A DNA stretch of 64,000 nucleotides from Parapristionchus giblindavisi (GCA_943737045.1 CALSFV010000033.1:186001-250000), one strand, 5' to 3'. Positions 1-14,548 are shown, numbered from the stretch's first letter. Notes: a model not told the origin generated them from the letters alone. Numbers and translations are program-made.

Positions 1-105
1 GGGTGGGATACGGTACCTCACTGATGGAATAGACGTATCCCTGCGTAGATGAGCGACGAATCCACATGTAGGTGAGCCTCGAGAAGTTGGGAAACAGTAA
101 GACGA

Positions 106-3100
106 TCATCGAAGTTGGTGTTCAGCCAATGAGAGAAGAAGAGCGTGTGGGATGAGACGATAACCTATAATGGAATAATGGCTTATATACTGTAGTGGTG
201 CATGGTGGGTAATACAAGATACCCATGAAAAACACGTGAGCACTAATCTGTCCACGAAGCCATACCCAGCCGTACAAAGAGTAAACCCGGTGAGCCATAT
301 AATTGCTCGGTACCGGGAGTACCCCACGAACGGACATTCCGGGCTATGGAATCGAAAGACAGACTAACTAACTAACTAACTAACTAATTTCAGAAAGATC
401 GATACGACTATCGTGGGGGTGGGATACGGTACCTCACTGATGGAATAGACGTATCCCTGCGTAGATGAGCGACGAATCCACATGTAGGTGAGCCTCGAGA
501 AGTTGGGAAGCAGTAAGACGATCATCGAAGTTGGTGTTCAGCCAATGAGAGAAGAAGAGCGTGTGGGATGAGACGATAACCTATAATGGAATAATGGCTT
601 ATATACTGTAGTGGTGCATGGTGGGTAATACAAGATACCCATGAAAAACACGTGAGCACTAATCTGTCCACGAAGCCATACCCAGCCGTACAAAGAGTAA
701 ACCCGGTGAGCGATATAATTGCTCGGTACCGGGAGTACCCCACGAACGGACATTCCGGGCTATGGAATCGAAAGACAGACTAACTAACTAATTTCAGAAA
801 GATCGATACGACTATCGTGGGGGTGGGATACGGTACCTCACTGATGGAATAGACGTATCCCTGCGTAGATGAGCGACGAATCCACATGTAGGTGAGCCTC
901 GAGAAGTTGGGAAGCAGTAAGACGATCATCGAAGTTGGTGTTCAGCAAATGAGAGAAGAAGAGCGTGTGGGATGAGACGATAACCTATAATGGAATAATG
1001 GCTTATATACTGTAGTGGTGCATGGTGGGTAATACAAGATACCCATGAAAAACACGTGAGCACTAATCTGTCCACGAAGCCATACCCAGCCGTACAAAGA
1101 GTAAACCCGGTGAGCGATATAATTGCTCGGTACCGGGAGTACCCCACGAACGGACATTCCGGGCTATGGAATCGAAAGACAGACTAACTAACTAATTTCA
1201 GAAAGATCGATACGACTATCGTGGGGGTGGGATACGGTACCTCACTGATGGAATAGACGTATCCCTGCGTAGATGAGCGACGAATCCACATGTAGGTGAG
1301 CCTCGAGAAGTTGGGAAGCAGTAAGACGATCATCGAAGTTGGTGTTCAGCAAATGAGAGAAGAAGAGCGTGTGGGATGAGACGATAACCTATAATGGAAT
1401 AATGGCTTATATACTGTAGTGGTGCATGGTGGGTAATACAAGATACCCATGAAAAACACGTGAGCACTAATCTGTCCACGAAGCCATACCCAGCCGTACA
1501 AAGAGTAAACCCGGTGAGCGATATAATTGCTCGGTACCGGGAGTACCCCACGAACGGACATTCCGGGCTATGGAATCGAAAGACAGACTAACTAACTAAT
1601 TTCAGAAAGATCGATACGACTATCGTGGGGGTGGGATACGGTACCTCACTGATGGAATAGACGTATCCCTGCGTAGATGAGCGACGAATCCACATGTAGG
1701 TGAGCCTCGAGAAGTTGGGAAGCAGTAAGACGATCATCGAAGTTGGTGTTCAGCCAATGAGAGAAGAAGAGCGTGTGGGATGAGACGATAACCTATAATG
1801 GAATAATGGCTTATATACTGTAGTGGTGCATGGTGGGTAATACAAGATACCCATGAAAAACACGTGAGCACTAATCTGTCCACGAAGCCATACCCAGCCG
1901 TACAAAGAGTAAACCCGGTGAGCCATATAATTGCTCGGTACCGGGAGTACCCCACGAACGGACATTCCGGGCTATGGAATCGAAAGACAGACTAACTAAC
2001 TAATTTCAGAAAGATCGATACGACTATCGTGGGGGTGGGATACGGTACCTCACTGATGGAATAGACGTATCCCTGCGTAGATGAGCGACGAATCCACATG
2101 TAGGTGAGCCTCGAGAAGTTGGGAAGCAGTAAGACGATCATCGAAGTTGGTGTTCAGCAAATGAGAGAAGAAGAGCGTGTGGGATGAGACGATAACCTAT
2201 AATGGAATAATGGCTTATATACTGTAGTGGTGCATGGTGGGTAATACAAGATACCCATAAAAAACACGTGAGCACTAATCTGTCCACGAAGCCATACCCA
2301 GCCGTACAAAGAGTAAACCCGGTGAGCGATATAATTGCTCGGTACCGGGAGTACCCCACGAACGGACATTCCGGGCTATGGAATCGAAAGACAGACTAAC
2401 TAACTAATTTCAGAAAGATCGATACGACTATCGTGGGGGTGGGATACGGTACCTCACTGATGGAATAGACGTATCCCTGCGTAGATGAGCGACGAATCCA
2501 CATGTAGGTGAGCCTCGAGAAGTTGGGAAACAGTAAGACGATCATCGAAGTTGGTGTTCAGCCAATGAGAGAAGAAGAGCGTGTGGGATGAGACGATAAC
2601 CTATAATGGAATAATGGCTTATATACTGTAGTGGTGCATGGTGGGTAATACAAGATACCCATGAAAAACACGTGAGCACTAATCTGTCCACGAAGCCATA
2701 CCCAGCCGTACAAAGAGTAAACCCGGTGAGCCATATAATTGCTCGGTACCGGGAGTACCCCACGAACGGACATTCCGGGCTATGGAATCGAAAGACAGAC
2801 TAACTAACTAACTAACTAACTAATTTCAGAAAGATCGATACGACTATCGTGGGGGTGGGATACGGTACCTCACTGATGGAATAGATGTATCCCTGCGTAG
2901 ATGAGCGACGAATCCACATGTAGGTGAGCCTCGAGAAGTTGGGAAGCAGTAAGACGATCATCGAAGTTGGTGTTCAGCCAATGAGAGAAGAAGAGCGTGT
3001 GGGATGAGACGATAACCTATAATGGAATAATGGCTTATATACTGTAGTGGTGCATGGTGGGTAATACAAGATACCCATGAAAAACACGTGAGCACTAATC

Positions 3101-4977
3101 TGTCCACGAAGCCATACCCAGCCGTACAAAGAGTAAACCCGGTGAGCGATATAATTGCTCGGTACCGGGAGTACCCCACGAACGGACATTCCGGGCTATG
3201 GAATCGAAAGACAGACTAACTAACTAATTTCAGAAAGATCGATACGACTATCGTGGGGGTGGGATACGGTACCTCACTGATGGAATAGACGTATCCCTGC
3301 GTAGATGAGCGACGAATCCACATGTAGGTGAGCCTCGAGAAGTTGGGAAGCAGTAAGACGATCATCGAAGTTGGTGTTCAGCAAATGAGAGAAGAAGAGC
3401 GTGTGGGATGAGACGATAACCTATAATGGAATAATGGCTTATATACTGTAGTGGTGCATGGTGGGTAATACAAGATACCCATGAAAAACACGTGAGCACT
3501 AATCTGTCCACGAAGCCATACCCAGCCGTACAAAGAGTAAACCCGGTGAGCGATATAATTGCTCGGTACCGGGAGTACCCCACGAACGGACATTCCGGGC
3601 TATGGAATCGAAAGACAGACTAACTAACTAATTTCAGAAAGATCGATACGACTATCGTGGGGGTGGGATACGGTACCTCACTGATGGAATAGACGTATCC
3701 CTGCGTAGATGAGCGACGAATCCACATGTAGGTGAGCCTCGAGAAGTTGGGAAGCAGTAAGACGATCATCGAAGTTGGTGTTCAGCCAATGAGAGAAGAA
3801 GAGCGTGTGGGATGAGACGATAACCTATAATGGAATAATGGCTTATATACTGTAGTGGTGCATGGTGGGTAATACAAGATACCCATGAAAAACACGTGAG
3901 CACTAATCTGTCCACGAAGCCATACCCAGCCGTACAAAGAGTAAACCCGGTGAGCGATATAATTGCTCGGTACCGGGAGTACCCCACGAACGGACATTCC
4001 GGGCTATGGAATCGAAAGACAGACTAACTAACTAATTTCAGAAAGATCGATACGACTATCGTGGGGGTGGGATACGGTACCTCACTGATGGAATAGACGT
4101 ATCCCTGCGTAGATGAGCGACGAATCCACATGTAGGTGAGCCTCGAGAAGTTGGGAAGCAGTAAGACGATCATCGAAGTTGGTGTTCAGCCAATGAGAGA
4201 AGAAGAGCGTGTGGGATGAGACGATAACCTATAATGGAATAATGGCTTATATACTGTAGTGGTGCATGGTGGGTAATACAAGATACCCATGAAAAACACG
4301 TGAGCACTAATCTGTCCACGAAGCCATACCCAGCCGTACAAAGAGTAAACCCGGTGAGCCATATAATTGCTCGGTACCGGGAGTACCCCACGAACGGACA
4401 TTCCGGGCTATGGAATCGAAAGACAGACTAACTAACTAATTTCAGAAAGATCGATACGACTATCGTGGGGGTGGGATACGGTACCTCACTGATGGAATAG
4501 ACGTATCCCTGCGTAGATGAGCGACGAATCCACATGTAGGTGAGCCTCGAGAAGTTGGGAAGCAGTAAGACGATCATCGAAGTTGGTGTTCAGCAAATGA
4601 GAGAAGAAGAGCGTGTGGGATGAGACGATAACCTATAATGGAATAATGGCTTATATACTGTAGTGGTGCATGGTGGGTAATACAAGATACCCATAAAAAA
4701 CACGTGAGCACTAATCTGTCCACGAAGCCATACCCAGCCGTACAAAGAGTAAACCCGGTGAGCGATATAATTGCTCGGTACCGGGAGTACCCCACGAACG
4801 GACATTCCGGGCTATGGAATCGAAAGACAGACTAACTAACTAATTTCAGAAAGATCGATACGACTATCGTGGGGGTGGGATACGGTACCTAACTGATGGA
4901 ATAGACGTATCCCTGCGTAGATGAGCTACGAATCCACATGTAGGTGAGCCTCGAGAAGTTGGGAAACAGTAAGACGA
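106..4977 (-). repeat. Six-monomer higher-order repeat, 2,436 bp period, two copies
   Basis: Monomer variants recur in the same order every six units. The markers are a W/S-type substitution in the ATATAATTGCTCGG region, AAACAG versus AGCAG, CCAATG versus CAAATG, and a rare CCCATAAAA change seen at about 2,258 and 4,694. The 416 bp monomer also recurs at the matching position. Copies are roughly 106-2,541 and 2,542-4,977. Confidence 0.85.
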
Positions 4978-7425
4978 TCATCGAAGTTGGTGTTCAGCCA
5001 ATGAGAGAAGAAGAGCGTGTGGGATGAGACGATAACCTATAATGGAATAATGGCTTATATACTGTAGTGGTGCATGGTGGGTAATACAAGATACCCATGA
5101 AAAACACGTGAGCACTAATCTGTCCACGAAGCCATACCCAGCCGTACAAAGAGTAAACCCGGTGAGCCATATAATTGCTCGGTACCGGGAGTACCCCACG
5201 AACGGACATTCCGGGCTATGGAATCGAAAGACAGACTAACTAACTAATTTCAGAAAGATCGATACGACTATCGTGGGGGTGGGATACGGTACCTCACTGA
5301 TGGAATAGACGTATCCCTGCGTAGATGAGCGACGAATCCACATGTAGGTGAGCCTCGAGAAGTTGGGAAACAGTAAGACGATCATCGAAGTTGGTGTTCA
5401 GCCAATGAGAGAAGAAGAGCGTGTGGGATGAGACGATAACCTATAATGGAATAATGGCTTATATACTGTAGTGGTGCATGGTGGGTAATACAAGATACCC
5501 ATGAAAAACACGTGAGCACTAATCTGTCCACGAAGCCATACCCAGCCGTACAAAGAGTAAACCCGGTGAGCCATATAATTGCTCGGTACCGGGAGTACCC
5601 CACGAACGGACATTCCGGGCTATGGAATCGAAAGACAGACTAACTAACTAATTTCAGAAAGATCGATACGACTATCGTGGGGGTGGGATACGGTACCTCA
5701 CTGATGGAATAGACGTATCCCTACGTAGATGAGCGACGAATCCACATGTAGGTGAGCCTCGAGAAGTTGGGAAGCAGTAAGACGATCATCGAAGTTGGTG
5801 TTCAGCAAATGAGAGAAGAAGAGCGTGTGGGATGAGACGATAACCTATAATGGAATAATGGCTTATATACTGTAGTGGTGCATGGTGGGTAATACAAGAT
5901 ACCCATGAAAAACACGTGAGCACTAATCTGTCCACGAAGCCATACCCAGCCGTACAAAGAGTAAACCCGGTGAGCCATATAATTGCTCGGTACCGGGAGT
6001 ACCCCACGAACGGACATTCCGGGCTATGGAATCGAAAGACAGACTAACTAACTAACTAACTAACTAATTTCAGAAAGATCGATACGACTATCGTGGGGGT
6101 GGGATACGGTACCTCACTGATGGAATAGACGTATCCCTGCGTAGATGAGCGACGAATCCACATGTAGGTGAGCCTCGAGAAGTTGGGAAACAGTAAGACG
6201 ATCATCGAAGTTGGTGTTCAGCCAATGAGAGAAGAAGAGCGTGTGGGATGAGACGATAACCTATAATGGAATAATGGCTTATATACTGTAGTGGTGCATG
6301 GTGGGTAATACAAGATACCCATGAAAAACACGTGAGCACTAATCTGTCCACGAAGCCATACCCAGCCGTACAAAGAGTAAACCCGGTGAGCCATATAATT
6401 GCTCGGTACCGGGAGTACCCCACGAACGGACATTCCGGGCTATGGAATCGAAAGACAGACTAACTAACTAATTTCAGAAAGATCGATACGACTATCGTGG
6501 GGGTGGGATACGGTACCTCACTGATGGAATAGACGTATCCCTGCGTAGATGAGCGACGAATCCACATGTAGGTGAGCCTCGAGAAGTTGGGAAACAGTAA
6601 GACGATCATCGAAGTTGGTGTTCAGCCAATGAGAGAAGAAGAGCGTGTGGGATGAGACGATAACCTATAATGGAATAATGGCTTATATACTGTAGTGGTG
6701 CATGGTGGGTAATACAAGATACCCATGAAAAACACGTGAGCACTAATCTGTCCACGAAGCCATACCCAGCCGTACAAAGAGTAAACCCGGTGAGCCATAT
6801 AATTGCTCGGTACCGGGAGTACCCCACGAACGGACATTCCGGGCTATGGAATCGAAAGACAGACTAACTAACTAATTTCAGAAAGATCGATACGACTATC
6901 GTGGGGGTGGGATACGGTACCTCACTGATGGAATAGACGTATCCCTACGTAGATGAGCGACGAATCCACATGTAGGTGAGCCTCGAGAAGTTGGGAAGCA
7001 GTAAGACGATCATCGAAGTTGGTGTTCAGCAAATGAGAGAAGAAGAGCGTGTGGGATGAGACGATAACCTATAATGGAATAATGGCTTATATACTGTAGT
7101 GGTGCATGGTGGGTAATACAAGATACCCATGAAAAACACGTGAGCACTAATCTGTCCACGAAGCCATACCCAGCCGTACAAAGAGTAAACCCGGTGAGCC
7201 ATATAATTGCTCGGTACCGGGAGTACCCCACGAACGGACATTCCGGGCTATGGAATCGAAAGACAGACTAACTAACTAACTAACTAACTAATTTCAGAAA
7301 GATCGATACGACTATCGTGGGGGTGGGATACGGTACCTCACTGATGGAATAGACGTATCCCTGCGTAGATGAGCGACGAATCCACATATAGGTGAGCCTC
7401 GAGAAGTTGGGAAACAGTAAGACGA
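4978..7425 (-). repeat. Three-monomer higher-order repeat, 1,224 bp period, two copies
   Basis: The private variant CCTACGTAGATG (normally CCTGCGTAGATG) occurs near 5,721 and again 1,224 bp later, each time followed by a 416 bp unit. Unit order and marker states repeat over 4,978-6,201 and 6,202-7,425. Confidence 0.8.
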
Positions 7426-10400
7426 TCATCGAAGTTGGTGTTCAGCCAATGAGAGAAGAAGAGCGTGTGGGATGAGACGATAACCTATAATGGAATAATG
7501 GCTTATATACTGTAGTGGTGCATGGTGGGTAATACAAGATACCCATGAAAAACACGTGAGCACTAATCTGTCCACGAAGCCATACCCAGCCGTACAAAGA
7601 GTAAACCCGGTGAGCGATATAATTGCTCGGTACCGGGAGTACCCCACGAACGGACATTCCGGGCTATGGAATCGAAAGACAGACTAACTAACTAATTTCA
7701 GAAAGATCGATACGACTATAGTGGGGGTGGGATACGGTACCTCACTGATGGAATAGACGTATCCCTGCGTAGATGAGCGACGAATCCACATGTAGGTGAG
7801 CCTCGAGAAGTTGGGAAGCAGTAAGACGATCATCGAAGTTGGTGTTCAGCAAATGAGAGAAGAAGAGCGTGTGGGATGAGACGATAACCTATAATGGAAT
7901 AATGGCTTATATACTGTAGTGGTGCATGGTGGGTAATACAAGATACCCATGAAAAACACGTGAGCACTAATCTGTCCACGAAGCCATACCCAGTCGTACA
8001 AAGAGTAAACCCGGTGAGCCATATAATTGCTCGGTACCGGGAGTACCCCACGAACGGACATTCCGGGCTATGGAATCGAAAGACAGACTAACTAACTAAC
8101 TAACTAACTAATTTCAGAAAGATCGATACGACTATCGTGGGGGTGGGATACGGTACCTCACTGATGGAATAGACGTATCCCTGCGTAGATGAGCGACGAA
8201 TCCACATGTAGGTGAGCCTCGAGAAGTTGGGAAACAGAAAGACGATCATCGAAGTTGGTGTTCAGCCAATGAGAGAAGAAGAGCGTGTGGGATGAGACGA
8301 TAACCTATAATGGAATAATGGCTTATATACTGTAGTGGTGCATGGTGGGTAATACAAGATACCCATGAAAAACACGTGAGCACTAATCTGTCCACGAAGC
8401 CATACCCAGCCGTACAAAGAGTAAACCCGGTGAGCCATATAATTGCTCGGTACCGGGAGTACCCCACGAACGGACATTCCGGGCTATGGAATCGAAAGAC
8501 AGACTAACTAACTAATTTCAGAAAGATCGATACGACTATCGTGGGGGTGGGATACGGTACCTAACTGATGGAATAGACGTATCCCTGCGTAGATGAGCGA
8601 CGAATCCACATGTAGGTGAGCCTCGAGAAGTTGGGAAGCAGTAAGACGATCATCGAAGTTGGTGTTCAGCCAATGAGAGAAGAAGAGCGTGTGGGATGAG
8701 ACGATAACCTATAATGGAATAATGGCTTATATACTGTAGTGGTGCATGGTGGGTAATACAAGATACCCATGAAAAACACGTGAGCCACTAATCTGTCCAC
8801 GAAGCCATACCCAGCCGTACAAAGAGTAAACCCGGTGAGCCATATAATTGCTCGGTACCGGGAGTACCCCACGAACGGACATTCCGGGCTATGGAATCGA
8901 AAGACAGACTAACTAACTAATTTCAGAAAGATCGATACGACTATCGTGGGGGTGGGATACGGTACCTAACTGATGGAATAGACGTATCCCTGCGTAGATG
9001 AGCGACGAATCCACATGTAGGTGAGCCTCGAGAAGTTGGGAAACAGTAAGACGATCATCGAAGTTGGTGTTCAGCCAATGAGAGAAGAAGAGCGTGTGGG
9101 ATGAGACGATAACCTATAATGGAATAATGGCTTATATACTGTAGTGGTGCATGGTGGGTAATACAAGATACCCATGAAAAACACGTGAGCACTAATCTGT
9201 CCACGAAGCCATACCCAGCCGTACAAAGAGTAAACCCGGTGAGCCATATAATTGCTCGGTACCGGGAGTACCCCACGAACGGACATTCCGGGCTATGGAA
9301 TCGAAAGACAGACTAACTAACTAATTTCAGAAAGATCGATACGACTATCGTGGGGGTGGGATACGGTACCTCACTGATGGAATAGACGTATCCCTGCGTA
9401 GATGAGCGACGAATCCACATGTAGGTGAGCCTCGAGAAGTTGGGAAGCAGTAAGACGATCATCGAAGTTGGTGTTCAGCAAATGAGAGAAGAAGAGCGTG
9501 TGGGATGAGACGATAACCTATAATGGAATAATGGCTTATATACTGTAGTGGTGCATGGTGGGTAATACAAGATACCCATGAAAAACACGTGAGCACTAAT
9601 CTGTCCACGAAGCCATACCCAGCCGTACAAAGAGTAAACCCGGTGAGCGATATAATTGCTCGGTACCGGGAGTACCCCACGAACGGACATTCCGGGCTAT
9701 GGAATCGAAAGACAGACTAACTAACTAATTTCAGAAAGATCGATACGACTATCGTGGGGGTGGGATACGGTACCTCACTGATTGAATAGACGTATCCCTG
9801 CGTAGATGAGCGACGAATCCACATGTAGGTGAGCCTCGAGAAGTTGGGAAGCAGTAAGACGATCATCGAAGTTGGTGTTCAGCCAATGAGAGAAGAAGAG
9901 CGTGTGGGATGAGACGATAACCTATAATGGAATAATGGCTTATATACTGTAGTGGTGCATGGTGGGTAATACAAGATACCCATGAAAAACACGTGAGCAC
10001 TAATCTGTCCACGAAGCCATACCCAGCCGTACAAAGAGTAAACCCGGTGAGCCATATAATTGCTCGGTACCGGGAGTACCCCACGAACGGACATTCCGGG
10101 CTATGGAATCGAAAGACAGACTAACTAACTAACTAACTAACTAATTTCAGAAAGATCGATACGACTATCGTGGGGGTGGGATACGGTACCTCACTGATGG
10201 AATAGACGTATCCCTGCGTAGATGAGCGACGAATCCACATGTAGGTGAGCCTCGAGAAGTTGGGAAGCAGTAAGACGATCATCGAAGTTGGTGTTCAGCA
10301 AATGAGAGAAGAAGAGCGTGTGGGATGAGACGATAACCTATAATGGAATAATGGCTTATATACTGTAGTGGTGCATGGTGGGTAATACAAGATACCCATG

Positions 10401-13400
10401 AAAAACACGTGAGCACTAATCTGTCCACGAAGCCATACCCAGCCGTACAAAGAGTAAACCCGGTGAGCGATATAATTGCTCGGTACCGGGAGTACCCCAC
10501 GAACGGACATTCCGGGCTATGGAATCGAAAGACAGACTAACTAACTAATTTCAGAAAGATCGATACGACTATCGTGGGGGTGGGATACGGTACCTCACTG
10601 ATGGAATAGACGTATCCCTGCGTAGATGAGCGACGAATCCACATGTAGGTGAGCCTCGAGAAGTTGGGAAGCAGTAAGACGATCATCGAAGTTGGTGTTC
10701 AGCAAATGAGAGAAGAAGAGCGTGTGGGATGAGACGATAACCTATAATGGAATAATGGCTTATATACTGTAGTGGTGCATGGTGGGTAATACAGCATACC
10801 CATGAAAAACACGTGAGCACTAATCTGTCCACGAAGCCATACCCAGCCGTACAAAGAGTAAACCCGGTGAGCCATATAATTGCTCGGTACCGGGAGTACC
10901 CCACGAACGGACATTCCGGGCTATGGAATCGAAAGACAGACTAACTAACTAATTTCAGAAAGATCGATTCGACTATCGTGGGGGTGGGATGCGGTACCTC
11001 ACTGATGGAATAGACGTATCCCTGCGTAGATGAGCGACGAATCCACATGTAGGTGAGCCTCGAGAAGTTGGGAAGCAGTAAGACGATCATCGAAGTTGGT
11101 GTTCAGCCAATGAGAGAAGAAGAGCGTGTGGGATGAGACGATAACCTATAATGGAATAATGGCTTATATACTGTAGTGGTGCATGGTGGGTAATACAAGA
11201 TACCCATGAAAAACACGTGAGCACTAATCTGTCCACGAAGCCATACCCAGCCGTACAAAGAGTAAACCAGGTGAGCCATATAATTGCTCGGTACCGGGAG
11301 TACCCCACGAACGGACATTCCGGGCTATGGAATCGAAAGACAGACTAAAATAACTAATTTCAGAAAGATTGATACGACTATCGTGGGGGTGGGATACGGT
11401 ACCTAACTGATGGAATAGACGTATCCCTGCGTAGATGAGCGACGAATCCACATGTAGGTGAGCCTCGAGAAGTTGGGAAGCAGTAAGACGATCATCGAAG
11501 TTGGTGTTCAGCCAATGAGAGAAGAAGAGCGTGTGGGATGAGACGATAACCTATAATGGAATAATGGCTTATATACTGTAGTGGTGCATGGTGGGTAATA
11601 CAAGATACCCATGAAAAACACGTGAGCACTAATCTGTCCACGAAGCCATACCCAGCCGTACAAAGAGTAAACCCGGTGAGCCATATAATTGCTCGGTACC
11701 GGGAGTACCCCACGAACGGACATTCCGGGCTATGGAATCGAAAGACAGACTAACTAACTAATTTCAGAAAGATCGATACGACTATCGTGGGGGTGGGATA
11801 CGGTACCTCACTGATGGAATAGAAGTATCCCTGCGTAGATGAGCGACGAATCCACATGTAGATGAGCCTCGAGAAGTTGGGAAACAGTAAGACGATCATC
11901 GAAGTTGGTGTTCAGCCAATGAGAGAAGAAGAGCGTGTGGGATGAGACGATAACCTATAATGGAATAATGGCTTATATACTGTAGTGGTGCATGGTGGGT
12001 AATACAGCATACCCATGAAAAACACGTGAGCACTAATCTGTCCACGAAGCCATACCCAGCCGTACAAAGAGTAAACCCGGTGAGCCATATAATTGCTCGG
12101 TACCGGGAGTACCCCACGAACGGACATTCCGGGCTATGGAATCGAAAGACAGACTAACTAACTAATTTCAGAAAGATTGATACGACTATCGTGGGGTGGG
12201 ATACGGTACCTAACTGATGGAATAGACGTATCCCTGCGTAGATGAGCGACGAATCCACATGTAGGTGAGCCTCGAGAAGTTGGGAAGCAGTAAGACGATC
12301 ATCGAAGTTGGTGTTCAGCCAATGAGAGAAGAAGAGCGTGTGGGATGAGACGATAACCTATAATGGAATAATGGCTTATATACTGTAGTGGTGCATGGTG
12401 GGTAATACAGCATACCCATGAAAAACACGTGACCACTAATCTGTCCACGAAGCCATACCCAACCGTACAAAGAGTAAACCCGGTGAGCCATATAATTGCT
12501 CGGTACCGGGAGTACCCCACGAACGGACATTCCGGGCTATGGAATCGAAAGACAGACTAACTAACTAATTTCAGAAAGATCGATACGACTATCGTGGGGG
12601 TGGGATACGGTACCTAACTGATGGAATAGACGTATCCCTGCGTAGATGAGCGACGAATCCACATGTAGGTGAGCCTCGAGAAGTTGGGAAACAGTAAGAC
12701 GATCATCGAAGTTGGTGTTCAGCCAATGAGAGAAGAAGAGCGTGTGGGATGAGACGATAACCTATAATGGAATAATGGCTTATATAATGTAGTGGTGCAT
12801 GGTGGGTAATACATGATACCCATGAAAAACACGTGAGCACTAATCTGTCCACGAAGCAATACCCAACCGTACAAAGAGTAAACCCGGTGAGCCATATAAT
12901 TGCTCGGTACCGGGAGTACCCCACGAACGGACATTCCGGGCTATGGAATCGAAAGACAGACTAACTAACTAATTTCAGAAAGATCGATACGACTATCGTG
13001 GGGGTGGGATACGGTACCTCACTGATGGAATAGACGTATCCCTGCGTAGATGAGCGACGAATCCACATGTAGGTGAGCCTCGAGAAGTTGGGAAACAGTA
13101 AGACGATCATCGAAGTTGGTGTTCAGCCAATGAGAGAAGAAGAGCGTGTGGGATGAGACGATAACCTATAATGGAATAATGGCTTATATACTGTAGTGGT
13201 GCATGGTGGGTAATACAAGATACCCATGAAAAACACGTGAGCACTAATCTGTCCACGAAGCCATACCCAGCCGTACAAAGAGTAAACCCGGTGAGCCATA
13301 TAATTGCTCGGTACCGGGAGTACCCCACGAACGGACATTCCGGGCTATGGAATCGAAAGACAGACTAACTAACTAATTTCAGAAAGATCGATACGACTAT

Positions 13401-14263
13401 CGTGGGGGTGGGATACGGTACCTCACTGATGGAATAGACGTATCCCTGCGTAGATGAGCGACGAATCCACATGTAGGTGAGCCTCGAGAAGTTGGGAAAC
13501 AGTAAGACGATCATCGAAGTTGGTGTTCAGCCAATGAGAGAAGAAGAGCGTGTGGGATGAGACGATAACCTATAATGGAATAATGGCTTATATACTGTAG
13601 TGGTGCATTATGGGTAATACAAGATACCCATGAAAAACACGTGAGCACTAATCTGTCCACGAAGCCATACCCAGCCGTACAAAGAGTAAACCCGGTGAGC
13701 CATATAATTGCTCGGTACCGGGAGTACCCCACGAACGGACATTCCGGGCTATGGAATCGAAAGACAGACTAACTAACTAACTAATTTCAGAAAGATCGAT
13801 TCGACAATCGTGGGGGTGGGATACGGTACCTCACTGATGGAATAGACGTATCCCTGCGTAGATGAGCGACGAATCCACATGTAGGTGAGCCTCGAGAAGT
13901 TGGGAAACAGCAAGACGATCATCGAAGTTGTCGCTCAGCCGATGAGAGAAGACGGACGTGTGGAATGAGACGATAACCTATAATGGAACAATGGCTTATA
14001 TATGGATGTCTACTGTAGGGGTGTACGGTGGCTAATACAGGATATCCATGAAAACGGATAAGGTACCTTACAGAAGAAGACGCATCCTTGACTATACCAA
14101 CGACGAACCAATAGGCGATAAGGGAAGAGTACTCCGGAAGATGAGAGACATCTAGACGATCATCGCAGTTGTAAGAGCCGATGAGAGGAGAAGACGGGCT
14201 GATGAGAGGAGAAGACGGGAAGGTGGAATGAACACACAAATGACTATCAGAGTAAGGATTGTG

Positions 14264-14291
14264 CCTTATATGCGCATCTCCAAACCCGCCC
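14264..14291 (-). promoter_or_regulatory. Promoter-like core, leftward: GC box and TATA
   Basis: Read on the minus strand, GGGCGGG (14,291-14,285) is followed 12 bp later by CATATAAGG (14,272-14,264). A TAGTCATTTG initiator-like site lies about 25-30 bp downstream. The spacing suits a Pol II core promoter firing into array A1. Transcription itself is inferred. Confidence 0.5.
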
Positions 14292-14430
14292 ACGCGCTCG
14301 ATGTTTACATTCTAGAAGGATTTGGAAGGAATGATCTGCCCTGTTCCTAGAGTGATGGAACGAGAACAGTCAATCAATGGAGATATCGAATCAGTCAAGC
14401 GATCTACTCTGTCATGCTGAGTATTGATTG

Positions 14431-14452
14431 ACTGAGTGCACGTGCACTCAGT
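14431..14452. repeat. 22-bp perfect palindrome with central CACGTG
   Basis: ACTGAGTGCAC and its exact reverse complement meet at 14,441/14,442, with a CACGTG E-box in the middle. It lies between the two outward promoter-like cores. The equivalent sequence is missing from the second head module, where a deletion removed it. Confidence 0.9.
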
Positions 14453-14520
14453 TCGATAACTCTAGGAACAGGGCAGATCATTTCTTCCAAGTCCTTCTAG
14501 AACGTAAACATCGAGCGCGT

Positions 14521-14548
14521 GGGCGGGTTTGGAGATGCGCATATAAGG
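14521..14548 (+). promoter_or_regulatory. Promoter-like core, rightward: GC box and TATA
   Basis: GGGCGGG (14,521-14,527) followed by GCATATAAGG, a mirror image of the leftward core. An initiator-like TAGTCATTTG lies about 28 bp downstream. It points into array A2. Confidence 0.5.

Larger units (their letters stand above)
1..13990 (-). repeat. 404-bp satellite array A1, minus orientation
   Basis: About 34 head-to-tail monomers, nearly all 404 bp with some of 416 bp. It runs off the left edge of the window. The 12 bp difference is three extra GTTA (CTAA on this strand) tetranucleotides in an internal microsatellite. Landmarks in every unit are two GGTACC (KpnI) sites, a CACGTG E-box, a TATATAAG box and the GTTA run. 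Substitutions are shared between units in blocks, which shows homogenisation by unequal exchange or conversion. Units between about 10.7 and 13.0 kb, nearest the head module, carry more private changes than units at the far left. Orientation is called minus because the TATATAAG core and the head-module promoter cores read that way. Each unit has two overlapping open frames of 71-73 codons, which I do not regard as genes. Confidence 0.97.

Noticed and set aside
106..327. 71-76 codon open frames repeated in every 404 bp unit as a possible tandem microprotein gene family
   Set aside because: Two overlapping frames stay open only because units are nearly identical; changes are not biased to synonymous sites, units with 1-12 bp shifts are tolerated, and there is no start context or domain.
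1..13990. rDNA intergenic spacer with repeated spacer promoters
   Set aside because: No 18S, 5.8S or 28S sequence appears anywhere in 64 kb, and the divergent heads do not fit an rDNA unit. Kept only as an analogy.
1..13990. CRISPR-like array
   Set aside because: Repeats are 404 bp and contiguous without unique spacers, and the context is eukaryotic.
13919..14293. 124-codon open frame in head module 1 as a real gene
   Set aside because: It crosses the inverted-repeat arm, continues into satellite sequence, and its counterparts in the right arm and head 2 differ by deletions.
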